Shown: piece by piece, positions 55,974 to 64,000 of the stretch
How the letters are laid out: every line of letters begins with the position of its first letter
Numbering within the stretch: the first letter of the stretch is position 1
Origin: Priestia megaterium NBRC 15308 = ATCC 14581
GTDB taxonomy: Bacteria > Bacillota > Bacilli > Bacillales > Bacillaceae_H
DNA length: 64,000 nucleotides
Direction of reading: 5' to 3'
Assembly: GCF_000832985.1 (NCBI RefSeq)
Contig: NZ_CP009920.1
Span: 992,001 to 1,056,000 of the forward strand
Program-made: the position numbers and the translations under genes
Notes under the pieces: generated by a model
What the model saw: the letters and a program-made list of their open reading frames with translations, nothing else
What the model was told of the DNA's origin: nothing
Database searches by the model: none

Positions 55974-57002
55974 TTAAGCTGCTTCTTGCTCGGAAGCTAC
56001 ATCGTCTACTGTTTTAATTTTAAAGTTTTTAAAAACAACTGAACCTATAAACCCAGCTAATGCTCCCGCTAGTGCGCAAAGTACTGCACAAATTGTGACC
56101 TTCATAGGGTCATTAAACCCAAACATCACTGCAAGTCCTGCGATTGGCGTTGCCGTGCCTGCAGCATCATTTACCAATCCGAACAGAGCCACAACCACAC
56201 CGGCTAGTGCACCTCCAACAAAGTTTGTAATGTAGATAGGAATCGGATTTGCTGAAATAATATTCGCTTGTGTTAAAGGTTCAACTGCAACTGAAATGGT
56301 TGTACGACGATCCCCAATTTTTAATCGATCAAACAGCACATAGTTCATGAAAGAAGAACCAAACACAGCAAGAGCTCCAATCGCCATAGGCAATCCCGTT
56401 AACCCTAGCATAGCCGTTAAAGCCATTGAGCTAAGCGGAGCCGTTGCTACTACTGTGATAACTCCGCCTAAAATAATTCCCATTAAAATAGGGCTAGCAC
56501 TTGTTGTGTCTTTGATAATTCCTCCAATATTTAAAAGCGTCGCATCTACAATAGGTGAGAATGCATTACCAATTAATCTTGTTAAAGGTGCTGCAATTAA
56601 GATGTTCCCTAATAAGTCTAGACCAGCAGGTGCCTTTTTCTCAATAAATTTCACTACAAATGCCATGAGGTATCCCGCAAAAAATCCAGGGAGCAAGCCT
56701 AGCCCTGAACACACCACCCCCATCATAAGAGCATATACAGGAGATACGCCTAACGCCAAAGCAACTAATGCTGCCGCCGCAACTCCTCCCATTCCTCCTG
56801 CAGCCTTTCCAACTTCACCCAGGAATGAAATACCTAGTAAATCTCCTCCTACATATGACTGAAAGGCCTCTACGAGAAACGCAGCTACCGCTCCGCTTGC
56901 CAGCGCCCCCATTGCTTTCATGCCATAAGGTGCCTTGTTGCTAAACAACCAAAATAAAAATAAAACTAATAATAATAAACCTGTTCCTTTTAAAATATCC
57001 AC
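55974..57002 (-). CDS. PTS EIIC-like (EIIC_2 type) membrane transporter, substrate unknown
   Basis: The 342-residue protein is very hydrophobic, with about nine or ten membrane segments and Gly/Ala-rich stretches, and ends in a short charged tail. It resembles the stand-alone PTS EIIC_2-type proteins (motifs GFFAGYLMAFVVKFIE, NIGGIIKDTTSASPI, ITNFVGGALAG). No EIIA or EIIB genes are near, so a phosphotransfer mechanism is doubtful. The GTG at 57002 has AGAGGAGAG upstream and is preferred over the ATG at 57020. The position before the serine dehydratase genes suggests, but does not show, an amino-acid or serine-related substrate. Confidence 0.75.
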   Translation of the reverse strand: MDILKGTGLLLLVLFLFWLFSNKAPYGMKAMGALASGAVAAFLVEAFQSYVGGDLLGISFLGEVGKAAGGMGGVAAAALVALALGVSPVYALMMGVVCSGLGLLPGFFAGYLMAFVVKFIEKKAPAGLDLLGNILIAAPLTRLIGNAFSPIVDATLLNIGGIIKDTTSASPILMGIILGGVITVVATAPLSSMALTAMLGLTGLPMAIGALAVFGSSFMNYVLFDRLKIGDRRTTISVAVEPLTQANIISANPIPIYITNFVGGALAGVVVALFGLVNDAAGTATPIAGLAVMFGFNDPMKVTICAVLCALAGALAGFIGSVVFKNFKIKTVDDVASEQEAA

Positions 57003-57159
57003 TGTTGTCTCTCCTCTCATGCTGTTTTCTTACACATTTGACTTAATCAGTTTTCAAAACTACCATATAAACGGGTTCTTTTCAACTAATATACCTAATA
57101 TACCGAACAATTACAACAATTAATAATAAAATAGTTCGTATTCCACTTAAAAAAACACA

Positions 57160-57197
57160 AAAAAAGAAGCGCCCCTCGGGAGGGATGCTTCTTTTTT
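57160..57197. terminator. Bidirectional terminator after fakA
   Basis: AAAAAAGAAGC (57160-57170) and GCTTCTTTTTT (57187-57197) arms, with a GC-rich inner part (CCCTC/GAGGG), form a strong stem with T-runs on both strands. It lies two bases past the fakA stop and before the EIIC-like gene. Confidence 0.9.
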
Positions 57198-57199
57198 GG

Positions 57200-58867
57200 C
57201 TATTCAATTGCAAAAATGTAAGAATATAAAGGTTGATCTCCTTTATGAAGCTCTACCTCAACTTCTTCAAACGTTTCTTCTACAAAAGATGTTAGCGCTT
57301 CAGCTTCATCGTCTGAGACATCCTCTCCTTGAAGAATTGTAAGGATTTCCGCTTCGTCATCAATCATATAAGTCAATAGCTTTTTTGCTGCTTCTAATTT
57401 CTCTGAATCTTTTACAACGATTTTCTTTTCGGCAATACCCATAAAATCGCCTTTAGCTAATTCAAGACCATCAATATTTGTATCGCGAACTGCATACGTT
57501 ACTTGTCCTGTTTTCACGTGCTGTAGAGCTTCAGTCATTACTTCCTCGTTTTCTTTTAAGCTTTGCTGAGGATTAAATGATAGCAGCGCTGTCATTCCTT
57601 GAGGAACCGTTTTAGACGGGACAACCGAAACGTGACTGCCGACAACAGCAGCCGCTTGGTTAGCAGCCATCACAATATTTCCGTTATTAGGTAAAATCAG
57701 TACCTGTTCAGCATTTGTTTCTTCAATCGCTTTGACAATATCCTCCGTACTTGGATTCATTGTTTGTCCGCCTTCAATAACAACCGTTGCCCCAAGGCTC
57801 TTGAACAATTCAGCAATTCCTTTTCCCATTGACACAGTAACAATGCCAAAGGGCTGTTTTTCAGCATTTTTTACTGCAGGCTTTTCTTCACCTGAAACAA
57901 TGCTGCTATGCTGTTCTCTCATGTTTTCAATCTTCATTTTAATTAAACTTCCATACTGCTGCCCGTAGTTTAACACTTCTCCAGGATGCTCAGCGTGAAT
58001 ATGAACTTTCACGATTTCATCATCAGATACTACAAGCAATGAGTCGCCCCATTTGCTTAAGTCTTGACGAAACGTTTCTTCAGAAAATGTTTTAGCTGCA
58101 GGCTTATCCTCTTCCAGCCTTACCATAAATTCTGTACAATAGCCAAATTCAATATCTTCTGTATTCATATAGCTTTGTGCATGCTTATGATGCTCAGCAT
58201 TTACGAGTTCATTCATCGAAGGAGCTGACATGGGTACACCCGGAAGTTTTTCACCTTTTAATTCAGCTAAAAACCCTTCATAAATTAAAACAAGCCCTTG
58301 ACCTCCGCTATCCACTACGCCTACTTCTTTTAACACGGGTAAAAGATCTGGCGTGCGATTTAACGAAGCATTAGCTTCCTTAAGTACTTCTTCCATGAAC
58401 AGAATCATATCAGGTTGCTTTTTAGCAACAGCCGCTGCTTTTTTAGCAGTATCCTTAGCTACTGTTAAAATGGTTCCTTCGATTGGTTTCATAACAGCTT
58501 TATAAGCAGTTTCTACCCCAAGCTCAAGAGCTTCAGCAAACTCAACTGTTGTAATCGCTGACTTTTGCTCAACCGATTTCGCAAAACCGCGGAATAATTG
58601 AGATAAAATAACTCCTGAATTACCGCGCGCCCCCATCAATAAGCCCTTAGACAAAGCTTGACTCACTTGGCCGATGTGATCAGATAGTTTATTTTTTACT
58701 TCTTTAGCACCAGACGTAATCGATAAGTTCATATTTGTTCCAGTATCACCATCTGGTACAGGAAAAACGTTCAGCGCATCTACATAATCTGCATTGTTAG
58801 ATAGATGCTGGGCTCCTTGAAGCACCATTTCTCTAAACCGCTTTCCGTCCAACGTTGTCATTGACAC
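57200..58867 (-). CDS. fakA: Fatty acid kinase subunit FakA (YloV, DhaL domain)
   Basis: FakA phosphorylates fatty acids bound to FakB (DegV-type) proteins so they can enter phospholipid synthesis. The 555-residue protein has an N-terminal DhaL-type nucleotide domain (NVFPVPDGDTGTNMNLS, GARGNSGVILSQLFRGF), a middle domain and a C-terminal DegV-like part (GNIVMAANQAAAV). The GTG at 58867 is correctly spaced from GGAGGAAG; an ATG two codons later is the alternative. It starts 17 bp after the Asp23-family gene. Together with plsX and fapR in this window it links exogenous and de novo fatty acids. Confidence 0.93.
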   Translation of the reverse strand: MSMTTLDGKRFREMVLQGAQHLSNNADYVDALNVFPVPDGDTGTNMNLSITSGAKEVKNKLSDHIGQVSQALSKGLLMGARGNSGVILSQLFRGFAKSVEQKSAITTVEFAEALELGVETAYKAVMKPIEGTILTVAKDTAKKAAAVAKKQPDMILFMEEVLKEANASLNRTPDLLPVLKEVGVVDSGGQGLVLIYEGFLAELKGEKLPGVPMSAPSMNELVNAEHHKHAQSYMNTEDIEFGYCTEFMVRLEEDKPAAKTFSEETFRQDLSKWGDSLLVVSDDEIVKVHIHAEHPGEVLNYGQQYGSLIKMKIENMREQHSSIVSGEEKPAVKNAEKQPFGIVTVSMGKGIAELFKSLGATVVIEGGQTMNPSTEDIVKAIEETNAEQVLILPNNGNIVMAANQAAAVVGSHVSVVPSKTVPQGMTALLSFNPQQSLKENEEVMTEALQHVKTGQVTYAVRDTNIDGLELAKGDFMGIAEKKIVVKDSEKLEAAKKLLTYMIDDEAEILTILQGEDVSDDEAEALTSFVEETFEEVEVELHKGDQPLYSYIFAIE

Positions 58868-58883
58868 GAATCTTCCTCCTTAA

Positions 58884-59246
58884 TTAAACGTTCGTTACAC
58901 GAACACCCTGCACATAAATATTTACTGAATCAACCGTTAAACCAACCGTTTGTTCCAGTGTGTATTTTACTTTTGTTTGCACATTATGAGCAATTTCAGA
59001 AATTTTTGTTCCATAGCTTACGATAATGTACATGTCGATATGTACGTCATCCTCTTCTTGTCTTACCACAATACCTCGTGTAAAGTTTTCTTTGCGAAGA
59101 ATTTCTGTAAGACCATCTTTAAGCTGATTTTTTGAAGCCATTCCCACAATCCCGTAACAATCAACAGCTGCTCCTCCAGCAATTGTTGCAATTACATCTG
59201 TAGAGATATCAATTTGACCATACTTCGTTTTCATTTCGATGGACAT
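58884..59246 (-). CDS. yloU: Asp23/Gls24 family protein (YloU)
   Basis: Asp23-family proteins are small, membrane- or envelope-associated proteins linked to stress and, in this setting, to fatty acid kinase. The 120-residue protein has the family core QIDISTDVIATIAGGAAVDC and GIVVRQEEDDVHIDMYIIVSYG. The ATG at 59246 has AAAGGGGAACG upstream; the ATG at 59270 lies before that site. It is followed by fakA in an operon. Length equals YloU of B. subtilis. Confidence 0.92.
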   Translation of the reverse strand: MSIEMKTKYGQIDISTDVIATIAGGAAVDCYGIVGMASKNQLKDGLTEILRKENFTRGIVVRQEEDDVHIDMYIIVSYGTKISEIAHNVQTKVKYTLEQTVGLTVDSVNIYVQGVRVTNV

Positions 59247-59560
59247 ACTCGTTCCCCTTTCTACTTTCATAGGTTATAAATATTCTACTATAATCAATCT
59301 CGTTTTAAAAGAGGCGTCCAGCTTGTCCCTTTTAAAGATGACAGTATTAGGTATCAACTTGTCTTAAAATGAGTAATAGCCCAAGTTATACCTATTTCTA
59401 CTCTCTATATTATTGAACATAGATTCATTTTATATGTCAAGGAAAATTTCTTGAAAGCTTTTCTCCAGAACTATTGCATTCTCTGTAAGGCTGTGATAAA
59501 TTAATATAGTATTTCTCAAAACAGAATTGAGTAGTTTTTTTGGTGTTAGGAGGGAAAATC
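59247..59560. other. yloU-rpmB divergent intergenic region
   Basis: This 314-bp gap separates the minus-strand yloU from the plus-strand rpmB, so it must hold both promoters. A weak rpmB promoter candidate is visible near 59474; I cannot assign one for yloU. No ORF or clear terminator is present. Confidence 0.7.
59474..59502 (+). promoter_or_regulatory. Weak candidate promoter of rpmB
   Basis: TTGCAT (59474-59479) followed by 17 bp and TAAATT (59497-59502), or alternatively GATAAA with an extended TG. It would give a leader of about 50 nt before the AGGAGGG of rpmB. Confidence 0.35.
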
Positions 59561-59749
59561 ATGGCACGCAAATGTGTAGTAACTGGTAGAAAAGCTCGTT
59601 CAGGTAACGCACGTTCTCACGCAATGAACGCTACTAAGCGTAAATGGGGTGCTAACGTTCAAAAAGTACGTATCTTAGTGAACGGTAAACCAAAACGTGT
59701 GTACGTTTCAGCTAGAGCCCTTAAGTCTGGTAAAGTTCAACGCGTTTAA
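59561..59749 (+). CDS. rpmB: 50S ribosomal protein L28
   Basis: L28 is a small large-subunit protein. The 62-residue protein starts [20 protein letters not shown] and contains [13 protein letters not shown] and [20 protein letters not shown]. The ATG at 59561 has AGGAGGG upstream; the frame extends back to 59540 but that start lacks a site. It is the only plus-strand gene in the window and converges on spoVM through a shared terminator. The pair of N-terminal cysteine codons of zinc-binding L28 forms is not complete here. Confidence 0.97.
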   Translation: MARKCVVTGRKARSGNARSHAMNATKRKWGANVQKVRILVNGKPKRVYVSARALKSGKVQRV

Positions 59750-59762
59750 TCTTTATAATGAA

Positions 59763-59787
59763 AAAGCACCATATTTTATGGTGCTTC
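59763..59787. terminator. Shared bidirectional terminator of rpmB and spoVM
   Basis: AAGCACCATA and TATGGTGCTT arms around a short T/A loop, with T-runs on the plus strand (CTTTTAT) and on the minus strand (TTTTTC). It lies 13 bp past the rpmB stop and 20 bp past the spoVM stop. Confidence 0.88.
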
Positions 59788-59806
59788 TTTTATTATTCCA
59801 GCGTTG

Positions 59807-59887
59807 TTAATCTTTTTTGAACGAATTAAGCATGACCTTTACGATGCCACCTAAAAACTTTGGAAGTTTGATTGTATAGAATTTCAT
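59807..59887 (-). CDS. spoVM: Stage V sporulation protein M (SpoVM), 26 residues
   Basis: SpoVM is a tiny amphipathic helix that recognises the convex forespore membrane and anchors SpoIVA for coat and cortex assembly. The ORF encodes 26 residues starting MKFYTIKLPKFLGGIV and ending SFKKD, the same length as B. subtilis SpoVM and including the conserved Pro9. The ribosome site AGGAGGGACAG is strong. It lies between thiN and rpmB, as in B. subtilis. It is direct evidence that the organism forms endospores. Confidence 0.95.
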   Translation of the reverse strand: MKFYTIKLPKFLGGIVKVMLNSFKKD

Positions 59888-59966
59888 ACTGTCCCTCCTA
59901 ACCGTCTCCACACTTTATCTCCTTTTAAAGAAAGCCCTATGTCCTGCTCTCATTTTCCATACTTCA

Positions 59967-60614
59967 TCACAAGCAACGTTTATCATTGCTTCTTACCATC
60001 ATTAATATGCCTTTTGTAAATGAAAAAGTACCTCTTTGTTGAATAAGTTCATTGCTAATACATAAAGTTGAGCCGAGTTCTACTTCATGCTTATTGAGCG
60101 GATATTTGAAACCTTCTAGCGTAAGCTCTTTTACACCGCCTGCAAAAGGAACGAATGAAATATAGTGAAACTCCTTTAAACGATCAACATGATAAGTGCC
60201 TGGTTCAAACAATTGAATGATATTTTGATTGTCAATCATTTGTACATTCGCTTTCTCTTTTAACCCTTTGTACAGGAGCTGAATGCTTCCAAACATGTGG
60301 TCAAGCCTTCCACCTGTTGCTCCAAAGATACAAATACTTTCCGGTTTTTGCCCTATTGCCCACTCAAAAGCAAGTTCCAAATCCGTTGCATCTTTTTCTG
60401 CAGGATACAATTCAACATCTTGTAATGCTTCTCTCACTAGCTTAAGCTGTGCATTTGTAATGGAATCAAAATCTCCAAATGCTTTTACGGGCAAAATGTC
60501 TTGCTGAAGAAGAAGGAATACGCCGCGGTCTACTCCTACCCACTTTACATCGTTTGACTGGTGCAGGGGCGGCATATGTTCATCCGGTCCCCCTGCTAGA
60601 ATATGAATTTTCAT
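59967..60614 (-). CDS. thiN: Thiamine pyrophosphokinase ThiN
   Basis: ThiN transfers pyrophosphate from ATP to thiamine to give thiamine pyrophosphate. The 215-residue protein has AGGPDEHMP near the start, GVDRGVFLLLQ, FGDFDSI and the metal/substrate motif DATDLELAFEWA, then FGATGGRLDHMFGSIQLL. The C-terminal part is beta-rich with the substrate-binding ERGTFSFTKGI-like stretch. The ATG has AAAAGGAGC upstream. It follows rpe, separated by a strong hairpin. Confidence 0.95.
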   Translation of the reverse strand: MKIHILAGGPDEHMPPLHQSNDVKWVGVDRGVFLLLQQDILPVKAFGDFDSITNAQLKLVREALQDVELYPAEKDATDLELAFEWAIGQKPESICIFGATGGRLDHMFGSIQLLYKGLKEKANVQMIDNQNIIQLFEPGTYHVDRLKEFHYISFVPFAGGVKELTLEGFKYPLNKHEVELGSTLCISNELIQQRGTFSFTKGILMMVRSNDKRCL

Positions 60615-60679
60615 TATGTATATGCTCCTTTTCTATTAAAAAATGAACGAAATAAATATGTTTTCTTTATCCTAAAAGA

Positions 60680-60725
60680 AAAAGCTGCTGTGTACAAGTT
60701 CTACTCGTTGTACACAGCAGCTTTT
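60680..60725. terminator. Bidirectional terminator between rpe and thiN
   Basis: AAAAGCTGCTGTGTACAA (60680-60697) pairs without mismatch with TTGTACACAGCAGCTTTT (60708-60725), an 18-bp stem with a 10-base loop and T-runs on both strands. It starts six bases past the rpe stop. Confidence 0.93.
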
Positions 60726-60730
60726 ATTAC

Positions 60731-61387
60731 TTACGCTTGAACAGTTGTGCGAATTTGACTAATTGCGCCAGCTCGGTCTTCTTGGTTATAAATAGCTGAG
60801 CCAGCCACTAAGACATTTGCTCCTGCTTCCACACATTTTCTTGCTGTTTCTTCATTAATTCCTCCATCAACCTCTACTTCAATAGAAAGGTGACGAATTT
60901 CAATAAGCTGAGAGATTTGCTCAATTTTCGGCAGTACATTTGGAATGAAGTTTTGCCCTCCAAAGCCTGGGTTCACCGTCATTAATAAAATAAGATCGAT
61001 ATCTTCTAAGATATGCTTTACCACGTCAATTGGCGTTGCAGGATTTAAAGCAACGCCTGCTTTCATGCCGTGTTCTTTGATTAATTGAATGGTGCGGTGC
61101 AAATGAGTACACGCTTCAGCATGTACCGTTAAAATATCAGCACCTGCCTTTGCAAACATTGGAACGTATTGATCTGGGTTTTCAATCATTAAATGCACAT
61201 CTAATGGCAGTGTTGTGACAGGGCGTACAGCCTCAACGATAAGCGGTCCAATTGTAATATTAGGAACAAAATGGCCATCCATAACGTCGATATGGATGTA
61301 GTCTGCTCCACCTGCTTCAACTTCACGAATTTCTTCAGCAAGCTTTGAAAAATTGGCAGATAAAATGGAAGGTGCGATTTTTGTCAT
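60731..61387 (-). CDS. rpe: Ribulose-phosphate 3-epimerase
   Basis: Rpe interconverts ribulose 5-phosphate and xylulose 5-phosphate in the pentose phosphate pathway. The 218-residue TIM barrel has [33 protein letters not shown] with the metal-binding His-Asp pair, [23 protein letters not shown] and [11 protein letters not shown]. It starts three bases after rsgA ends, with GAGGTA upstream. Standard length. Confidence 0.97.
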   Translation of the reverse strand: MTKIAPSILSANFSKLAEEIREVEAGGADYIHIDVMDGHFVPNITIGPLIVEAVRPVTTLPLDVHLMIENPDQYVPMFAKAGADILTVHAEACTHLHRTIQLIKEHGMKAGVALNPATPIDVVKHILEDIDLILLMTVNPGFGGQNFIPNVLPKIEQISQLIEIRHLSIEVEVDGGINEETARKCVEAGANVLVAGSAIYNQEDRAGAISQIRTTVQA

Positions 61388-61389
61388 TT

Positions 61390-62271
61390 TTAATACCTCG
61401 GCTTTCTTTGCTTAATTTCCTCAATAAATTGCAAGTAATGTTCGTAGCGATAACTCGGAATTTCTTTTTGTTCGTATGCTTCTTTCACCGCACATTTCGG
61501 TTCTTTCACATGCAAACAACCTCGAAATTTACACTGTTCACTCAAACGCGACATTTCAGGAAAACAATGGGTTAACTCTTCTACTTCTAACGTTAAAAAT
61601 TCCAGTGAGCTAAAGCCTGGCGTATCGGCTACTAAACCTTCACCAAACGAAATCAGTTCTACATGACGTGTTGTATGCTTTCCTCTTCCAAGTGACATTG
61701 AAATATCATTTGTCTTTAACTCAAGCTCTGGTTTAAGTGTATTTAACAATGAAGATTTACCTACACCTGACTGTCCGGCAATAACCGTTACGCGATCTTC
61801 AAATAACGGCTGAATTTGTTCCATGCCTTTTTCTGTGACTGTCGACGTTAAAATGACCTCATATCCTATTTTACGATATTCTTCGGCATATTGCTCGATT
61901 TCTTGCTTTTGCTGCTGTGATAAAAGATCTACTTTTGAAATACAAATAATAGGTTCAATATGATTAGACTCCACTAACACTAAAAATCGGTCAAGAAGCA
62001 TCGTGCTAAAATCAGGTTCAATCGCTGAAAAAACAAGCAGCGCCTGATCAACATTTGAAATTGGGGGACGAACTAATTCATTTTTACGTTCTTTAATTTC
62101 AAGTATATATCCTTCAAGCTTATTTTCTGCCTGAAATACTACATTGTCACCGACTAAAGGCGTTACTTTCTTTTTACGAAAAACACCTCGTCCTCGACAT
62201 TGCGTTACTTGTCCGTCATGAAGAACATAATAAAATCCGCTAAGGGATTTAATAATTCTTCCTTCTGGCAT
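61390..62271 (-). CDS. rsgA: Ribosome small subunit-dependent GTPase RsgA (CpgA)
   Basis: RsgA is a circularly permuted GTPase acting late in 30S maturation; in Bacillus (CpgA) it is phosphorylated by PrkC. The 293-residue protein has an N-terminal OB fold ([13 protein letters not shown]), then G4 (SKVDLL), G1 ([14 protein letters not shown]) and G3 (DTPGFSSLE), and a C-terminal zinc finger with [13 protein letters not shown] and EPKC. The ATG at 62271 has GGAGTGAGG upstream; the frame from 62367 extends into prkC and is rejected. It lies 13 bp after prkC. Confidence 0.96.
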   Translation of the reverse strand: MPEGRIIKSLSGFYYVLHDGQVTQCRGRGVFRKKKVTPLVGDNVVFQAENKLEGYILEIKERKNELVRPPISNVDQALLVFSAIEPDFSTMLLDRFLVLVESNHIEPIICISKVDLLSQQQKQEIEQYAEEYRKIGYEVILTSTVTEKGMEQIQPLFEDRVTVIAGQSGVGKSSLLNTLKPELELKTNDISMSLGRGKHTTRHVELISFGEGLVADTPGFSSLEFLTLEVEELTHCFPEMSRLSEQCKFRGCLHVKEPKCAVKEAYEQKEIPSYRYEHYLQFIEEIKQRKPRY

Positions 62272-62284
62272 AACCTCACTCCTA

Positions 62285-64000
62285 TCACTCTGGATATTCA
62301 ACGTCTTTTTCTTCAATAACTTCCCCGTCTCGGACAATTTTATAAGACGCTTTTTCATTTTCATCAACTAAAACATCGAACGATTCTTTTGTTGTTTCAG
62401 TAATCGTTAGTTCCTTAGCAGGAACGGACATATCGTTATCTGCATCTTCGATATAAATTTGTACTTTTTGCGGCTTTGGCTTTTCCTCTTCTGTTCCGGT
62501 GGCATCGCCTGTTTCCGTTGCGTCGCCTTGTTCCGTGCTTGCTTCGGTGTCAGTCTCTTCTTTATACGGAATAGTCACATCCACTGATACCGTTTGAGGA
62601 GCTTTTGGCTCCTTGCCCATTGAGACCGTAATGGTGAGCTTATCACCTTGCTCGATACTCTGCTCCGCTGCAGGCTTTTGAGACATCACAAGACCTTTTT
62701 CAACAGTGTCGGAATACGCTGTTTTTACATCCACTTCAATATCTTCATCTGATGCATAATCTTTTACGCTTTTTTCCGTCCAGCCCGAGAAATCCTTTAA
62801 TGTAATCTTCGGCGGCCCCTTACTTACCCATAGCGTAACCGTTGTATCCTCCGGCACGACTTGTTCGGTTTCTTTAGGCGTCTGATCTGTAATATTGCCT
62901 TTTGGTTCTGTGCTTTCAACTTCGATGGATTGGATATCTTTATAATTCTGCTTTTCTAACAGACTTTTTACTTCCGTAAAGCTTCTTCCGATGTACCGGT
63001 TAAATGCTTCTTTTTTCTTTCCTGTACTTCGATAAATAATGACATTAGATCCTTCTTTGATAACGTCTCCCGCTTCTGGCATCGTTTTAACCACGTCGCC
63101 TTCTTCCACCTCATTATCGGATATATCTTTAGGATTCTTCACTTTAAAGCCCAAAGAAACTAAATCGGTTACTGCTGATTCATAATCTTGATTATGTAAA
63201 TCAGGAACCTTTACGTCTTTTGGCAGTAATAAAGCCGGAATAAATGTAACGGCGGCTACGCTAGCAGCTGCCAGCAGCAAAAAAATTAAAACAAGCGTTA
63301 CAATCAGCTTGCTTTTGCCTTTTTTCTTTTTCTTCTTTTTTTTCTTCGGCTTTAACTCTTCTTCCTCTTGTTCTTCGCGCTCTAAGTGAGGAGGTTTTCT
63401 CACAGGTACGTGCGTTTCTTCGGATTCAACAAAATCCTCCTTAATAACTGGAATGGCTTTTGTCACTTCTTCATCATCAGGCACCGTAAACCTTTGTTCA
63501 TTATAACGATTTGGATGAACAGCAGACTGTAAATCCGCTTCGAGTTCTTCGACGGAACTGTATCGGTAAAATGGATCTTTAGTTGTTGCTTTTAATACAA
63601 CATTCTCCACGCTTTGAGGGATAGATGGATTCCATCTTTTTGGAGAAGGTGTTTCTGTCTGTAAATGTTTTAATGCAATTGACACAGCCGATTCCCCAGA
63701 AAAAGGGACTCGACCCGTTAGCAATTCAAATAGGACGATGCCAAGCGAATAGATATCAGAACGCTTATTCGCAAGCCCTCCCCGTGCCTGTTCAGGAGAT
63801 AAATAATGAACAGAGCCCAAAACAGAATTAGTATGCGTAATGGTTGTAGAACTTAGTGCTACGGCAATGCCGAAGTCAGTAACTTTAATGGTATCATCAT
63901 GATCAATTAAAATATTTTGAGGCTTAATATCCCGATGAATAATTCCGTACTGATGAGCATGGGCAATAGCTGATGTAATCTGCGTCATAATATGTATGGC
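62285..64000 (-). CDS. prkC: Serine/threonine protein kinase PrkC (5' end cut by window edge)
   Basis: PrkC is a membrane kinase whose external PASTA domains sense muropeptides; it controls germination, stationary phase and ribosome-related GTPases. The visible 571 residues begin just before the catalytic loop HRDIKPQN, with DFGIA, the Thr-rich activation loop and SVHYLSPEQARGG. A lysine-rich run precedes one membrane helix (about residues 225-250 of the fragment), then three PASTA domains (KVPDLHNQDY start, GRSFTEVKSLL, FSGWTEKSVKDYA) and an acidic Thr/Glu-rich C-terminal domain. The N-terminal kinase lobe lies outside the window. Confidence 0.96.
   Translation of the reverse strand, partial: AIHIMTQITSAIAHAHQYGIIHRDIKPQNILIDHDDTIKVTDFGIAVALSSTTITHTNSVLGSVHYLSPEQARGGLANKRSDIYSLGIVLFELLTGRVPFSGESAVSIALKHLQTETPSPKRWNPSIPQSVENVVLKATTKDPFYRYSSVEELEADLQSAVHPNRYNEQRFTVPDDEEVTKAIPVIKEDFVESEETHVPVRKPPHLEREEQEEEELKPKKKKKKKKKGKSKLIVTLVLIFLLLAAASVAAVTFIPALLLPKDVKVPDLHNQDYESAVTDLVSLGFKVKNPKDISDNEVEEGDVVKTMPEAGDVIKEGSNVIIYRSTGKKKEAFNRYIGRSFTEVKSLLEKQNYKDIQSIEVESTEPKGNITDQTPKETEQVVPEDTTVTLWVSKGPPKITLKDFSGWTEKSVKDYASDEDIEVDVKTAYSDTVEKGLVMSQKPAAEQSIEQGDKLTITVSMGKEPKAPQTVSVDVTIPYKEETDTEASTEQGDATETGDATGTEEEKPKPQKVQIYIEDADNDMSVPAKELTITETTKESFDVLVDENEKASYKIVRDGEVIEEKDVEYPE

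Noticed and set aside
56347-56862. 171-residue plus-strand ORF opposite the EIIC-like gene
   Set aside because: Its Pro/Ala/Ile-rich sequence is the mirror of the hydrophobic transporter codons; no ribosome site and no family resemblance.
61390-62367. Longer rsgA reading from 62367
   Set aside because: The extra codons overlap the end of prkC and do not belong to the RsgA family; the ATG at 62271 has a good ribosome site.

Overview
The window is a low-GC Gram-positive chromosome segment whose gene order and proteins match the Bacillus subtilis chromosome from prkC through the fla/che operon. The 26-codon spoVM gene marks an endospore former. Protein features together with the dispersed intergenic repeats suggest Priestia (Bacillus) megaterium or a close relative; this assignment comes from recognition, not from a search. 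Apart from rpmB, every gene lies on the minus strand, so transcription runs from high to low coordinates.

In transcription order, the right end (64000 to 59800) holds the C-terminal part of prkC, then rsgA, rpe, thiN and spoVM: signalling, ribosome maturation, pentose phosphate pathway, thiamine and spore coat assembly. rpmB is convergent with spoVM. Next come an Asp23-family gene, fakA, a PTS-EIIC-like membrane protein, sdaAB-sdaAA (serine dehydratase) and recG. The fatty-acid/phospholipid operon fapR-plsX-fabD-fabG-acpP follows, with a clear FapR operator over its promoter. Then rnc, smc, ftsY, ylxM, ffh, rpsP, khpA, ylqD, rimM, trmD and rplS form the SRP, ribosome and chromosome-structure block. 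lepB, rbgA, rnhB, sucCD, dprA, topA and trmFO lead into the xerC-hslV-hslU-codY operon.

The left 23.6 kb is one continuous fla/che operon: flgB, flgC, fliE to fliJ, a MotE-like gene, fliK, flgD, flgE, swrD, fliL, fliM, fliY, cheY, fliO to fliR, flhB, flhA, flhF, flhG, cheB and the start of cheA. It encodes rod, hook, basal body, switch, export gate, placement GTPase/ATPase and chemotaxis proteins. A vegetative-type promoter is visible 64 bp before flgB.

Most of the window is conserved core genome. The unusual items are: a hook-length protein FliK of 878 residues carrying four tandem copies of its C-terminal domain; two copies of a small element with inverted ends that supplies the terminator directly after ftsY and after recG, one copy interrupted by a GC-rich 192-bp repeat; an apparent frameshift at the start of dprA; a duplicated translation start in front of smc that makes a six-codon leader ORF; an 11-bp inverted repeat laid over the xerC operon promoter; and a structured, unexplained block between rnhB and sucC where B. 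subtilis has ylqG and ylqH.
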